A DNA stretch of 64,000 nt, taken from the NCBI GenBank assembly GCA_020635205.1, contig JACKAE010000002.1, positions 1,054,001 to 1,118,000 on the forward strand, read 5' to 3'. Positions 51,838 through 59,631 of the stretch are shown here, one piece after another. Position numbers and translations under genes: made by a program. The stretch comes from Ignavibacteria bacterium. Lineage in GTDB: Bacteria > Bacteroidota > Ignavibacteria > OLB7. The notes beneath the pieces are model-generated. The model was not told the origin of the DNA and ran no database searches. It saw only the letters and a list, made by a program, of their open reading frames with translations. The stretch's first letter is position 1, and each line of letters opens with the position of its first letter.

Positions 51838-54800
51838 CTATTCTTTTCCCAGCAAACATTCACCATCAATCCAATAAGGGCAAAGTGAGCAGTGGGCTGA
51901 TGTCAGCGGAAGCTGGCGGCGACCCGAATAGCTGAGGGCGCGGATATCTTCGATTGTCGCAACAATCTCCTCTTCGGTTCTCACAAGATCAAACTTGCTG
52001 AAGGTGAAGTCTTGTGGTCTGTTTAGTGCTTCGGTGAAGAGAATCGTGCCAGTAATCGAGCGTTGCTTTGAGTTCAATTTCGAAATGAGCCAAGCGTAGA
52101 GGCGAATCTGTGGTAGGTAGCTCTCTGCAATTGATTCCGGATCACGATCGCGTAGCCGAAGCGTCTTAAACTGAGTGAAGGAGAAGGTTCCATCTTCTGC
52201 AGTTACGAGGCGATCCATCACACCGACGATAAACTCGCGGTTCGGTCTCGTGCCGAGTGGGGTGCGCAGTTCCTTTGCCCCTTCGGAGGTTGATCCTTCA
52301 GGAAACATTCGTTTGCGTCCCTCATCTGAGGTGAGCAGATTTCTCACCGTGGCAATCAACTGCTCACGCAATCTGGTGAGGGTCATTTCATCCATCGGTT
52401 CTAAGGAGAGGAGGCGTTCAACGATCCCTTCAACAGTTGAGACTTCTTCTTCGCTCTGAGAAGCATCCTCGCTCTCGCTATCAGTTGAAGCTCTACTTCG
52501 AGTGCTACCGGTAATGCGTCGTGCCACTTCTCTGAAAAGTCGGGCAAAGGTTGTCCCATCCTCACTATCACTCTCGTCGGGATTCTCCTCCCACGCGGCG
52601 GCAATCGCTTCCGGTATCCCGAGTCGGTAGCGGAGATAGTACTTAGTTGGACACTGCGAGTAGGTGAGGAACTGCGTCGCCGAATAGATTTCGCCACGCG
52701 CCCGCGCCGGAATTTCACCGATCTGCAAATACTCCGGGTGGAAGCTCGACTCACTTTCCCCTTCCGGTCTGTACCGTTCCAATTCTGCGATCGATCGCCT
52801 TACGTAGATATTCTGGTTCCAAGGGAGGGAGGTGATAGTTGCCCCATCCTCTTCAAGGAACCTGAGCGTTCGCGTTTGCACTGACACCTCTCCTTCCTCA
52901 GGAAGGGAAGGGAGTGGGGCAAGGCTCCACTCCAACATAGTATTTGCGGCTGGTTCATCCCCACACTCACCAGAGATCACCAGCATATCACGTGCCCTTG
53001 TCAAGGCTACGTAGAAAATGCGAGCCTCTTCAGCACGTTCTTTTTCACGCCGCCGCATCTTCATCAGGGCTGTCACCATCGGTCTGAACTCATCCGCATT
53101 GAAAGTCCAATTCCAACCGAATCCGAGTTCTTTATCGAAAAATGGAGGATTGGAAACGCGAGTGGGTGAGTTCAAGTTCGGGAGGAAGACAACGGGAAAT
53201 TCCAGACCTTTTGCTCCGTGCATTGTCATCAAACGGACGGCGTCGCGACTCTGGTTGATTGCCGCCTCCGACTCCATCTCTTCCGATTCAATCTGCGCGG
53301 TCAACTGTTCTACGAAGTCGAAGAGATTCGTAAACCCTCTCGACTCGAAGTCGCGAGCCATGTCGATCAACTTGTCAACGTTGGCCAGCATCTGTTCACC
53401 ACGCTCAGCTCCAACTACTGCTCCGCGCCACCCGGTCCGCTCGATGATTCGCTTCATCAGAAGAGATACGGGAATCCTGCTCGCCATTGCGCGATCATCC
53501 TCCAACAACTGAACGGCTCTCGTGATCGGCTCACTCCCTTTTTTTGATTGAACCCAGCCAACCGCCCGCGACCACAAATCACGCCCCTCATCCTTCCCAG
53601 TGCTCTCACGACTTATTCTGTAGAGTTCAGCGTCGGAGATTGCGAAGAAGGGGGAGCGGAGCAGACCGAGCAGGGCAATGTCATCTCTACTGTTGAGGAG
53701 AGTGCGAAGGTAGTTCGTCATGTCGTAGACTTCCTGTGTTCGGAAATACCCTGAACTGCCGTGGGTTAAGAATGGGATGCCGTGCGACCGAAGAGCACGT
53801 TCAATATCCTCAAATGTCTTTCTCTTTCGGCAGAGGATAGCGATGTCGCTGAAGCGGACTGCTCGGGTTTCTTCCACCTCTCCACCTTCAGGAACTTCCC
53901 ATACACATTCTTCCCCCTCGGCTACCATCAACAGAATTCTTCGGGCAATGAGTTCTGCCTCTGAGAGTTGCGTACTCTCTACGCCACCTTCCTCTTCGTT
54001 CGACTCAGGTGGAACTAACAGCACCTCAACATTTCCTTTCCCTTCGGAGTGGCGTGCGCAGACTAAGGGTTCATATTCCACACCGTAGTCGGAGCTTGCC
54101 GACGAACGCATCACCGGGGCACACGCTTCGTTAACGTAGGCACAGATGTTGGGGAGCAGCCGGAACGAGGCATCCAAACGAATCTCACCCAAACTCTCGT
54201 CGCGTGACTCTGGCTCGATCAACTCTTCTCGGTACTCCAGCAAATAGTCCGCTCGACCTTTATCTCTGTTGACCTTGCGAATCTCTCCAGTTGCTTCGGT
54301 GAAGACTTCTACTTCCGCTCCTCTGAAACCGTAGATCGATTGTTTTCGATCTCCTACAACGCAGATTAAATCCAGATCCTGCAGTTGCCGCGCCATCCGG
54401 CGAACGATGCGATATTGTAGCTCGTTCGTATCCTGAAACTCATCCACCATGATGTAGCGGAAGCGTCCGGCAATTCGCAGCAGAGCATCTTCTTGATCGA
54501 GTGCATGGTAGAGGCGAAGCTGCAAATCTTCAAAGTCTAATCCTCCAACAAGCTCTTTCCGTTGGTTGTATAGGTAGAGTGCCTTGTCGAAGATTGCGAG
54601 TAATCCCTGAGCATCGTCGTAAAGTTGTTCGTGAAGAGTGGGGGAGGGGTCGGCAGTTAAGAAATCTTCAGCATTCTTTAGCGCACGCTTTAGTACTTGT
54701 ACGAATGGTTCAAGCTGATCGAACTCAGCACCGGAAAGATCATAGCTCCTCTTGCGTAGGTCACCACTTTTATTGAGAAAAATTTCTCTCAACAACTTGG

Positions 54801-55581
54801 CAATGCTTGCCAAGTATTCGCCAGCAGATTCAGCACGTTCGGCGGCACTTAGTAGCTGTGTAGCCTGCGCAGCCAAGTCCGGTTTTAGAAACCCAATCAG
54901 TTCAGCCACTATTGGACGAGTTTCGGCATTGAGCGTCATGCTCCTAACGGCTGCCTCCACACCATTATTCCACCGCTCCAACAGTTCATCTCGTCCCAGA
55001 CTTAAGCCCCCTTGACTTCGACTGAGGAGAATGGTCTCACGGTTCGCGAGCATCAAACGGAGAATGCTCTCCATCTGCTCACGGCCAACCCTTCGGGCAA
55101 TATCGTATGCACCATCAAACTCGGCTGGGGGATTGTCGGCCAGTGCCACCTCGATTGCTTCCATCAACGCCACATCTTCCATCACCCCCCGTTCGTATCC
55201 GCTGATAACAGCGAAGTTGGCTGGCACTTCAGCCTCAATCGGGAACTCGCGAAGCATCTGAGAGCAGAAGCCGTGGATTGTGGTTACGACCGCAGAGGGG
55301 AATTTCTCACGAACATCTTTCAGTCGCTTCCACGAACGTTTGTGCTGGTCGTCGGCAAGGCGTAGGTCAATCTCGCGTGCAATGCGCGAGCGAAGTTCTG
55401 CGGCAGCCTTCTCAGTGAATGTGATTGCAGCGATCTCCTTCGGCTCATATCCCCGATACTCGATCAGATCACAATACCTACTAACGAGCACACTCGTCTT
55501 CCCCGAACCAGCATTTGCCGTGATCGAAATGTGACGCTGGGCATCGTGTGCCTTCTTCTGGTTGAGTGTAAACTGTGGCAT
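51838..55581 (-). CDS. AddA/RecB-like helicase-nuclease with altered nuclease site
   Basis: The 1247-residue protein has a UvrD-type superfamily 1 helicase: Walker A TANAGSGKTS (21-30), EIAAITFTEKAAAELRSRI, YIMVDEFQDTNELQYRI (DExQ), VVGDRKQSIYGFRGA, RLMTMHGAKGLEFPVVFLPN and IFYVALTRARDMLVI. The C-terminal third holds a RecB-type nuclease fold (TQFLTYSQCPTKYYLRY, VGVMDRLV, YLPQIRLYAWL) with cysteines for a 4Fe-4S cluster (CPTK, CSLCPYWIDGEC). In the D-x-K motif the acidic residue is Gln (TQFKT, about residue 1137), so cleavage may be lost. AddA proteins work with AddB at double-strand breaks; no addB gene is adjacent here. Confidence 0.88.
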   Translation of the reverse strand: MPQFTLNQKKAHDAQRHISITANAGSGKTSVLVSRYCDLIEYRGYEPKEIAAITFTEKAAAELRSRIAREIDLRLADDQHKRSWKRLKDVREKFPSAVVTTIHGFCSQMLREFPIEAEVPANFAVISGYERGVMEDVALMEAIEVALADNPPAEFDGAYDIARRVGREQMESILRLMLANRETILLSRSQGGLSLGRDELLERWNNGVEAAVRSMTLNAETRPIVAELIGFLKPDLAAQATQLLSAAERAESAGEYLASIAKLLREIFLNKSGDLRKRSYDLSGAEFDQLEPFVQVLKRALKNAEDFLTADPSPTLHEQLYDDAQGLLAIFDKALYLYNQRKELVGGLDFEDLQLRLYHALDQEDALLRIAGRFRYIMVDEFQDTNELQYRIVRRMARQLQDLDLICVVGDRKQSIYGFRGAEVEVFTEATGEIRKVNRDKGRADYLLEYREELIEPESRDESLGEIRLDASFRLLPNICAYVNEACAPVMRSSASSDYGVEYEPLVCARHSEGKGNVEVLLVPPESNEEEGGVESTQLSEAELIARRILLMVAEGEECVWEVPEGGEVEETRAVRFSDIAILCRKRKTFEDIERALRSHGIPFLTHGSSGYFRTQEVYDMTNYLRTLLNSRDDIALLGLLRSPFFAISDAELYRISRESTGKDEGRDLWSRAVGWVQSKKGSEPITRAVQLLEDDRAMASRIPVSLLMKRIIERTGWRGAVVGAERGEQMLANVDKLIDMARDFESRGFTNLFDFVEQLTAQIESEEMESEAAINQSRDAVRLMTMHGAKGLEFPVVFLPNLNSPTRVSNPPFFDKELGFGWNWTFNADEFRPMVTALMKMRRREKERAEEARIFYVALTRARDMLVISGECGDEPAANTMLEWSLAPLPSLPEEGEVSVQTRTLRFLEEDGATITSLPWNQNIYVRRSIAELERYRPEGESESSFHPEYLQIGEIPARARGEIYSATQFLTYSQCPTKYYLRYRLGIPEAIAAAWEENPDESDSEDGTTFARLFREVARRITGSTRSRASTDSESEDASQSEEEVSTVEGIVERLLSLEPMDEMTLTRLREQLIATVRNLLTSDEGRKRMFPEGSTSEGAKELRTPLGTRPNREFIVGVMDRLVTAEDGTFSFTQFKTLRLRDRDPESIAESYLPQIRLYAWLISKLNSKQRSITGTILFTEALNRPQDFTFSKFDLVRTEEEIVATIEDIRALSYSGRRQLPLTSAHCSLCPYWIDGECLLGKE

Positions 55582-55605
55582 GGATAAAAGTACGAAAGAA
55601 GTGTG

Positions 55606-55722
55606 GGAGAGTGTATGAGTGTGGGAGTATAAGAGTCTAAGAGTGCAGGAGGATTGGAAGTCGAGAAGAAGTGTATGAGTATATGAGTGTGGGAGTCTAA
55701 GAGTGAAAGAGAATTGGAGGTG
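55606..55722. repeat. GAGT-rich degenerate repeat
   Basis: Two imperfect units of about 55-60 bp, each starting GTGTATGAGT, containing GTGTGGGAGT and TCTAAGAGTG and ending GATTGGA/AATTGGA, follow each other between the AddA-like gene and the asparagine-synthase-like gene. The same GAGTNTNAGAGT style recurs, on the other strand, at about 49605-49660 and 4050-4095. No gene is supported in the 291-bp gap. Confidence 0.75.
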
Positions 55723-55872
55723 GCCGATGGTTTTTAGCTAACATCGGGACAAGTGGAGGTATTTGATCTGTGTCGTCGAGAAGTCAAGACAACTCTACAC
55801 CGAGCGATTGGGATAATCTGATGCCAACTCTTTGCCGTAACTTCCTCTTTTATCAACTACGAATCGTTTTAC

Positions 55873-57594
55873 ATGAGTTGGTTTTTTGTTGTCAGCGGCG
55901 AGGAAGAGGGGTCGAAAGATCGTACTCATCCTTTCAGTACCTCTCCACTCTTTTCACTCAGTCTTCCGGGTCTTTTCATATCCTTCGGTGGGATAGAGGA
56001 GACCTGTCTTTTCGAGTATAGCGAGGTAGAAGCCAAAGGGTGGGGTGTTGTAGGCGTTGGCATTCACGAGAGGGGTGGAGACCGCCAAATCATGTCCAAA
56101 GAGGAGTGGCGCACTCAATTGAGTGAACCTACCTTCGATCCTTCCAAACTTGACGGACACTTCGTCGCCATCCGGTGGAAGGATGGTCTCCTCGAATTCT
56201 TTGTCGATCAGTTAGGGTTGCGAACCTTTTATTATGCGAAGAGTAAGGGAAACCTTTGCATTTCCTCTCGCCTCGACTGGATATCCACTTACACCAAGCT
56301 GAGCGACATTGATCTTCGTATGCTTGGTAGCCGTTGGCTTGCCTACAATCAGTTTACAAGAAGCTCTCCAATTCGAGGAATCGAAAGGGTTTCGCAATCA
56401 GGGTATCTATGCGTTGAAGGTGGCAGGGTAATTCGCTCTCATCATCTTCCCTTCTACCATACATTTCGGTCAGAATCTATCGCGAACGGACTCAATGTTA
56501 TAGAGTCGATTGTTAGGGGGGTAAAGAAGTTCAACGCTACGCCATCGCTTGCACTTTCCGGCGGACTTGATTCACGAATGCTGTTAGCATTGATGTTAAG
56601 GAGTACGGAGAAGGGGTGGCGAGTACACACGTTAGGTGATCCTACCCACCCAGACGTTCAGGTTGGCAGAGCAATTGCCGAGAAGCTCAACCTTGAATAC
56701 CACCACATTCACCCAACATTATTTGATCCCGATGTGATGTTCGAACGGATGACATCGTATGCACTTCAGGCTCAATTGATTGAATTTGCATCCACCGCCA
56801 CAAAACTTCAGTATGGAGAAGAATTGCGTAGCACTGGGCACTTTGCAATCGACGGTGGGTTTGGTGAGATAGGGAGAAGAAGTCTGTTTAAACGCTTAGC
56901 AAAATTGGGAAAGAGAGCAATCGATGCCGAAAACATTCCAAAGCTGGTAGGATTATTGCGATACGACCGCCCCCAAATTTTTCGTCCAGAAATTCTCACC
57001 GAAATGGAGCGTGGAGTGGAGGAAGAACTGAGGAGTGTGATTGAGGAGATGCCGGCAATTCATGAAGTTGGATATGAGAACTACGTGGATATCTTCGCTC
57101 TTCGAACCCGGATCCCGAACTATGGAGGCTATGAGCAAGCCCGCGTCGATGCCGAGGTTGTGAACCTAATGCCATTTATGCAACCCTCCTACGTGCGGGC
57201 AATGTTAAATGCTCCACTCAGCGAGAAACTTGGTGGACGATTCTACAAAAACTTTATCAGGGAGAATGCCCCCTCACTCACAAACTTTCCTCTCGTGAAA
57301 GGGAGTGCTTCCTATCGATTTTCCCTCTCTGCAAGGTCTGCTTGGGTAGCTGGAAAAATTCAGCAGAAGATGGGGGGGGGATGGGTGAACAAGGCTCCCG
57401 ACATTCTCTTTCACCACATCAAGGCACATGTTCTGGATCTGCTTCGCTCATCTGAAGTACAATCGAATCCGCTATACGATCTGAACACGATTACCCGTGC
57501 CGTTGAAGGATACTATCAGGGGAACGGGGAGTATCGTCCTCTACTTGATGGGTGGCTTACGTTTGAGTTGTGGAGAGGGGGATTCGGTAGATAG
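55873..57594 (+). CDS. Asparagine-synthase-like protein lacking glutaminase Cys
   Basis: The 573-residue protein has the two-domain layout of AsnB: an N-terminal Ntn-fold part (about 1-185; LDGHFVAIRWKDGLLEFFVDQLGLRTFYYA, matching the AsnB glutaminase core) and a C-terminal PP-loop ATP pyrophosphatase part with SGGLDSR (229-235) and HHIHPTLFDPDV. The N-terminus is MSWFFVV, so the Cys-2 nucleophile used to release ammonia from glutamine is missing. Such variants often act as amide- or lactam-forming ligases in biosynthesis of small molecules or peptide cyclisation, but none of the usual partner genes are beside it, so the substrate is unknown. The start at 55873 lacks a good ribosome binding site. 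Confidence 0.8.
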   Translation: MSWFFVVSGEEEGSKDRTHPFSTSPLFSLSLPGLFISFGGIEETCLFEYSEVEAKGWGVVGVGIHERGGDRQIMSKEEWRTQLSEPTFDPSKLDGHFVAIRWKDGLLEFFVDQLGLRTFYYAKSKGNLCISSRLDWISTYTKLSDIDLRMLGSRWLAYNQFTRSSPIRGIERVSQSGYLCVEGGRVIRSHHLPFYHTFRSESIANGLNVIESIVRGVKKFNATPSLALSGGLDSRMLLALMLRSTEKGWRVHTLGDPTHPDVQVGRAIAEKLNLEYHHIHPTLFDPDVMFERMTSYALQAQLIEFASTATKLQYGEELRSTGHFAIDGGFGEIGRRSLFKRLAKLGKRAIDAENIPKLVGLLRYDRPQIFRPEILTEMERGVEEELRSVIEEMPAIHEVGYENYVDIFALRTRIPNYGGYEQARVDAEVVNLMPFMQPSYVRAMLNAPLSEKLGGRFYKNFIRENAPSLTNFPLVKGSASYRFSLSARSAWVAGKIQQKMGGGWVNKAPDILFHHIKAHVLDLLRSSEVQSNPLYDLNTITRAVEGYYQGNGEYRPLLDGWLTFELWRGGFGR

Positions 57595-57639
57595 AGAGGC
57601 CTTAAAAACTCGGGCACGACATCGATGATCTATCAAGCC

Positions 57640-57697
57640 CTTCGTGCTCTTGGTGGTGAATCTTTTCTATAAAAGAAAACCACCAAGAGCACCAAGA
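57640..57697. repeat. Inverted repeat of a CTCTTGGTGGT element
   Basis: CTTCGTGCTCTTGGTGGT (57640-57657) is inverted at ACCACCAAGAGCACCAAG (57679-57696), with one mismatch, around an inner CTTTT-CTAT-AAAAG hairpin. It lies between two convergent genes (asparagine-synthase-like and hmgA). A related block, ACTTGGTGTTCTTGG, occurs before trpS at about 29518-29532. Confidence 0.7.
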
Positions 57698-57738
57698 ATA
57701 GTAATGAGACAGCTTCACTCAAAACAATGAGTTTCAGT

Positions 57739-59067
57739 CTACGCTGACTCCAGTTCCTTCTTTCCTGGATCAAAGTTCTTCTTCAAATCTTGCCAGCACT
57801 TATAGTAGTCTTCTTGGCGAAGGTCGGTCTCGAGAGCAAACTTCGATGGACGTGGAACAAATCTTGTCTCGAACATAAATGCCATTGTCGAGTCGATATA
57901 ATGTGGTGCAAGCTCCACGTTCGACGCCTTCTCGAATGTCTCAGTATCTGGGCCGTGCCCTGACATACAACTGTGAAGACTGCTTCCCCCCGGAACGAAG
58001 CCATCTGCTTTTGCATCGTACTCACCAACAATCAATCCCATGAACTCATTCATGAAATTGCGGTGGAACCAAGGTGGGCGGAACGTGTTCTCGGCAACCA
58101 TCCAGCGTGGCGGAAAGATGACGAAGTCACAGTTTGCAGTTCCGACGATTTCTGAGGGTGCAGTAAGCACGGTGAAGATTGAAGGGTCGGGATGATCGAA
58201 ACTGACCGTATTGATTGTTTGAAACCTTGTTAGGTCATAGCGATAGGGAGCGAAATTTCCATGCCAGGCAACAACATCGAGAGGGGAGTGCCCGATCTTT
58301 GCCTCCCAGAGTCTTCCCTGGAACTTCCCAACCATCCTGAAATCACCTTCACGATCCTCGTATGCTGCAACTGGTGTCTCAAAATCACGCGGATTAGCCA
58401 ACCCGTTTGCGCCAATCGGCCCGAGGTCGGGAAGCCTAAATGAAGAACCATAGTTCTCGCAGATATAGCCTCGCGCTTTTCCGTCGGGCAGCACAACGCG
58501 GAATTTGATGCCGCGTGGAATCACTGCAATGTGGAGTGGAGGAACATCCATCACACCACACTCAGTATGAATAACGAGAGTTCCGAGTTGTGGAACAATC
58601 AACATTTCGCCATCTGCATTGTAGAAGAATCGATCTTCCATCGAGCGGTTTGCAGCGTAGAGGTGGATTGCGAGGCCAACCTGCGTACCCGGATCACCAT
58701 TCCCTGCCATCGTAGTCAGGCCATCAACAAAGTCGGTTGGCTCCGAAGGAATCGGCAGGGGATTCCAACGCATCTGGCTTGGTGTTGGGGGGACTTCGTC
58801 GAACGGGCCGCTTCGCAGCAACTTCGAATCGATTTCATTAAACGGTTCGTGGATAACTGAAGGGCGAATTCGATAGAACCAATTCCGCTGGTTCTCTTTC
58901 CTCGGCGCAGTAAATGGAGTTCCGCTAATCTGCTCAGCGTAGAGTCCATATGCCACCTTCTGTGGTGAGTTCCTCCCAACAGGGAGTGCGCCCGGCAAGG
59001 CCTCCGATGCAAACTCGTTTCCAAAACCACTACTGTATAGTCGTGGTGCTCCGTTGTTACTGCTCAT
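57739..59067 (-). CDS. hmgA: Homogentisate 1,2-dioxygenase
   Basis: The iron dioxygenase opens the ring of homogentisate to maleylacetoacetate in tyrosine and phenylalanine catabolism. The 442 residues match the family throughout: YSSGFGNEFASEALPGALP, GLYAEQISGTPFTAPR, RIRPSVIHEPF, and the iron-binding segment FRPPWFHRNFMNEFMGLI (His and Glu ligands) with SCMSGHGPDTETFEKAS (third His). ATG 59067 (MSSNNGAPRLYSSG) matches the family start better than ATG 59091. Other genes of the pathway (fahA, maiA) are not in the window. Confidence 0.96.
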   Translation of the reverse strand: MSSNNGAPRLYSSGFGNEFASEALPGALPVGRNSPQKVAYGLYAEQISGTPFTAPRKENQRNWFYRIRPSVIHEPFNEIDSKLLRSGPFDEVPPTPSQMRWNPLPIPSEPTDFVDGLTTMAGNGDPGTQVGLAIHLYAANRSMEDRFFYNADGEMLIVPQLGTLVIHTECGVMDVPPLHIAVIPRGIKFRVVLPDGKARGYICENYGSSFRLPDLGPIGANGLANPRDFETPVAAYEDREGDFRMVGKFQGRLWEAKIGHSPLDVVAWHGNFAPYRYDLTRFQTINTVSFDHPDPSIFTVLTAPSEIVGTANCDFVIFPPRWMVAENTFRPPWFHRNFMNEFMGLIVGEYDAKADGFVPGGSSLHSCMSGHGPDTETFEKASNVELAPHYIDSTMAFMFETRFVPRPSKFALETDLRQEDYYKCWQDLKKNFDPGKKELESA

Positions 59068-59091
59068 GATCGTATCTCTTTGAATAGTCAA

Positions 59092-59521
59092 CCAACAAAA
59101 AATTCTGCTTGAAATATATGAAATGCACCACTCATGAAATTGCTTTGTAAAGTTTTGGAAACCTACAACCTACAGTGCTCGGCAAAATGAGCAAAGTGGT
59201 CTCCCCCAAATGATCCTTGAATAATTTAGGCAACTACTACCTCATGTTAAACACCCCGATTCACTCGGGATAGTCTGGGGTCTTTGCAGATATAGAGCTG
59301 TCAGATCAGATGTGATAGGAACTCCCATTAACCCTCGACTTCCAGTCAGGGGAGATCGGTATCCTCGATCCCAGCTCCCCATACTCACTCTGAGAAGAAC
59401 AGGTTGATCGGATGATACTTGGAAGAGGGGCTGGGGGTGAGGGCTACCCGAGATTTCCCACACAACTCAATAACTCTATCAGACATGAGTTGATTCCTCT
59501 ATAAGTTCAAGCCACTTCATT
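59092..59521. other. Gene-free interval, mostly unassigned
   Basis: No convincing coding region was seen between hmgA and the IgGFc-binding-like gene. A remnant of the MITE-like element is at 59300-59339. Other bases show TC/CT-rich blocks and no tRNA-like GTTCGA signature. The hmgA promoter should lie at the left end of this interval (minus strand). Confidence 0.6.
59300..59339 (-). repeat. Remnant of the 15.4-kb MITE-like element
   Basis: The reverse complement of this segment matches 15477-15516 at 34 of 40 positions, including the block GTTCCTATCACATCTGA. The 11-bp terminal repeats are not present at this locus, so only a fragment remains. Confidence 0.65.
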
Positions 59522-59528
59522 GAAAAAG

Positions 59529-59559
59529 CAAGAGGAACCAACGTCGTTGGTTCCTCTTG
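59529..59559 (-). terminator. Perfect hairpin terminator after the IgGFc-binding-like gene
   Basis: CAAGAGGAACCAAC (59529-59542) pairs exactly with GTTGGTTCCTCTTG (59546-59559) around GTC. On the minus strand the stem is followed by a TTTTTC run, as expected for the gene ending at 59632. Confidence 0.9.
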
Positions 59560-59631
59560 TTGTGTGATGTGAATGAGAGAATGATTAGCTGAGAGTTGTA
59601 ATCTCTTGGAAGATTCTGATTGCAATCCCTC

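Noticed and set aside
55770..56021. 83-codon ORF at the start of the asparagine-synthase-like gene
   Set aside because: Different frame, overlaps the real coding region and lacks domain features.
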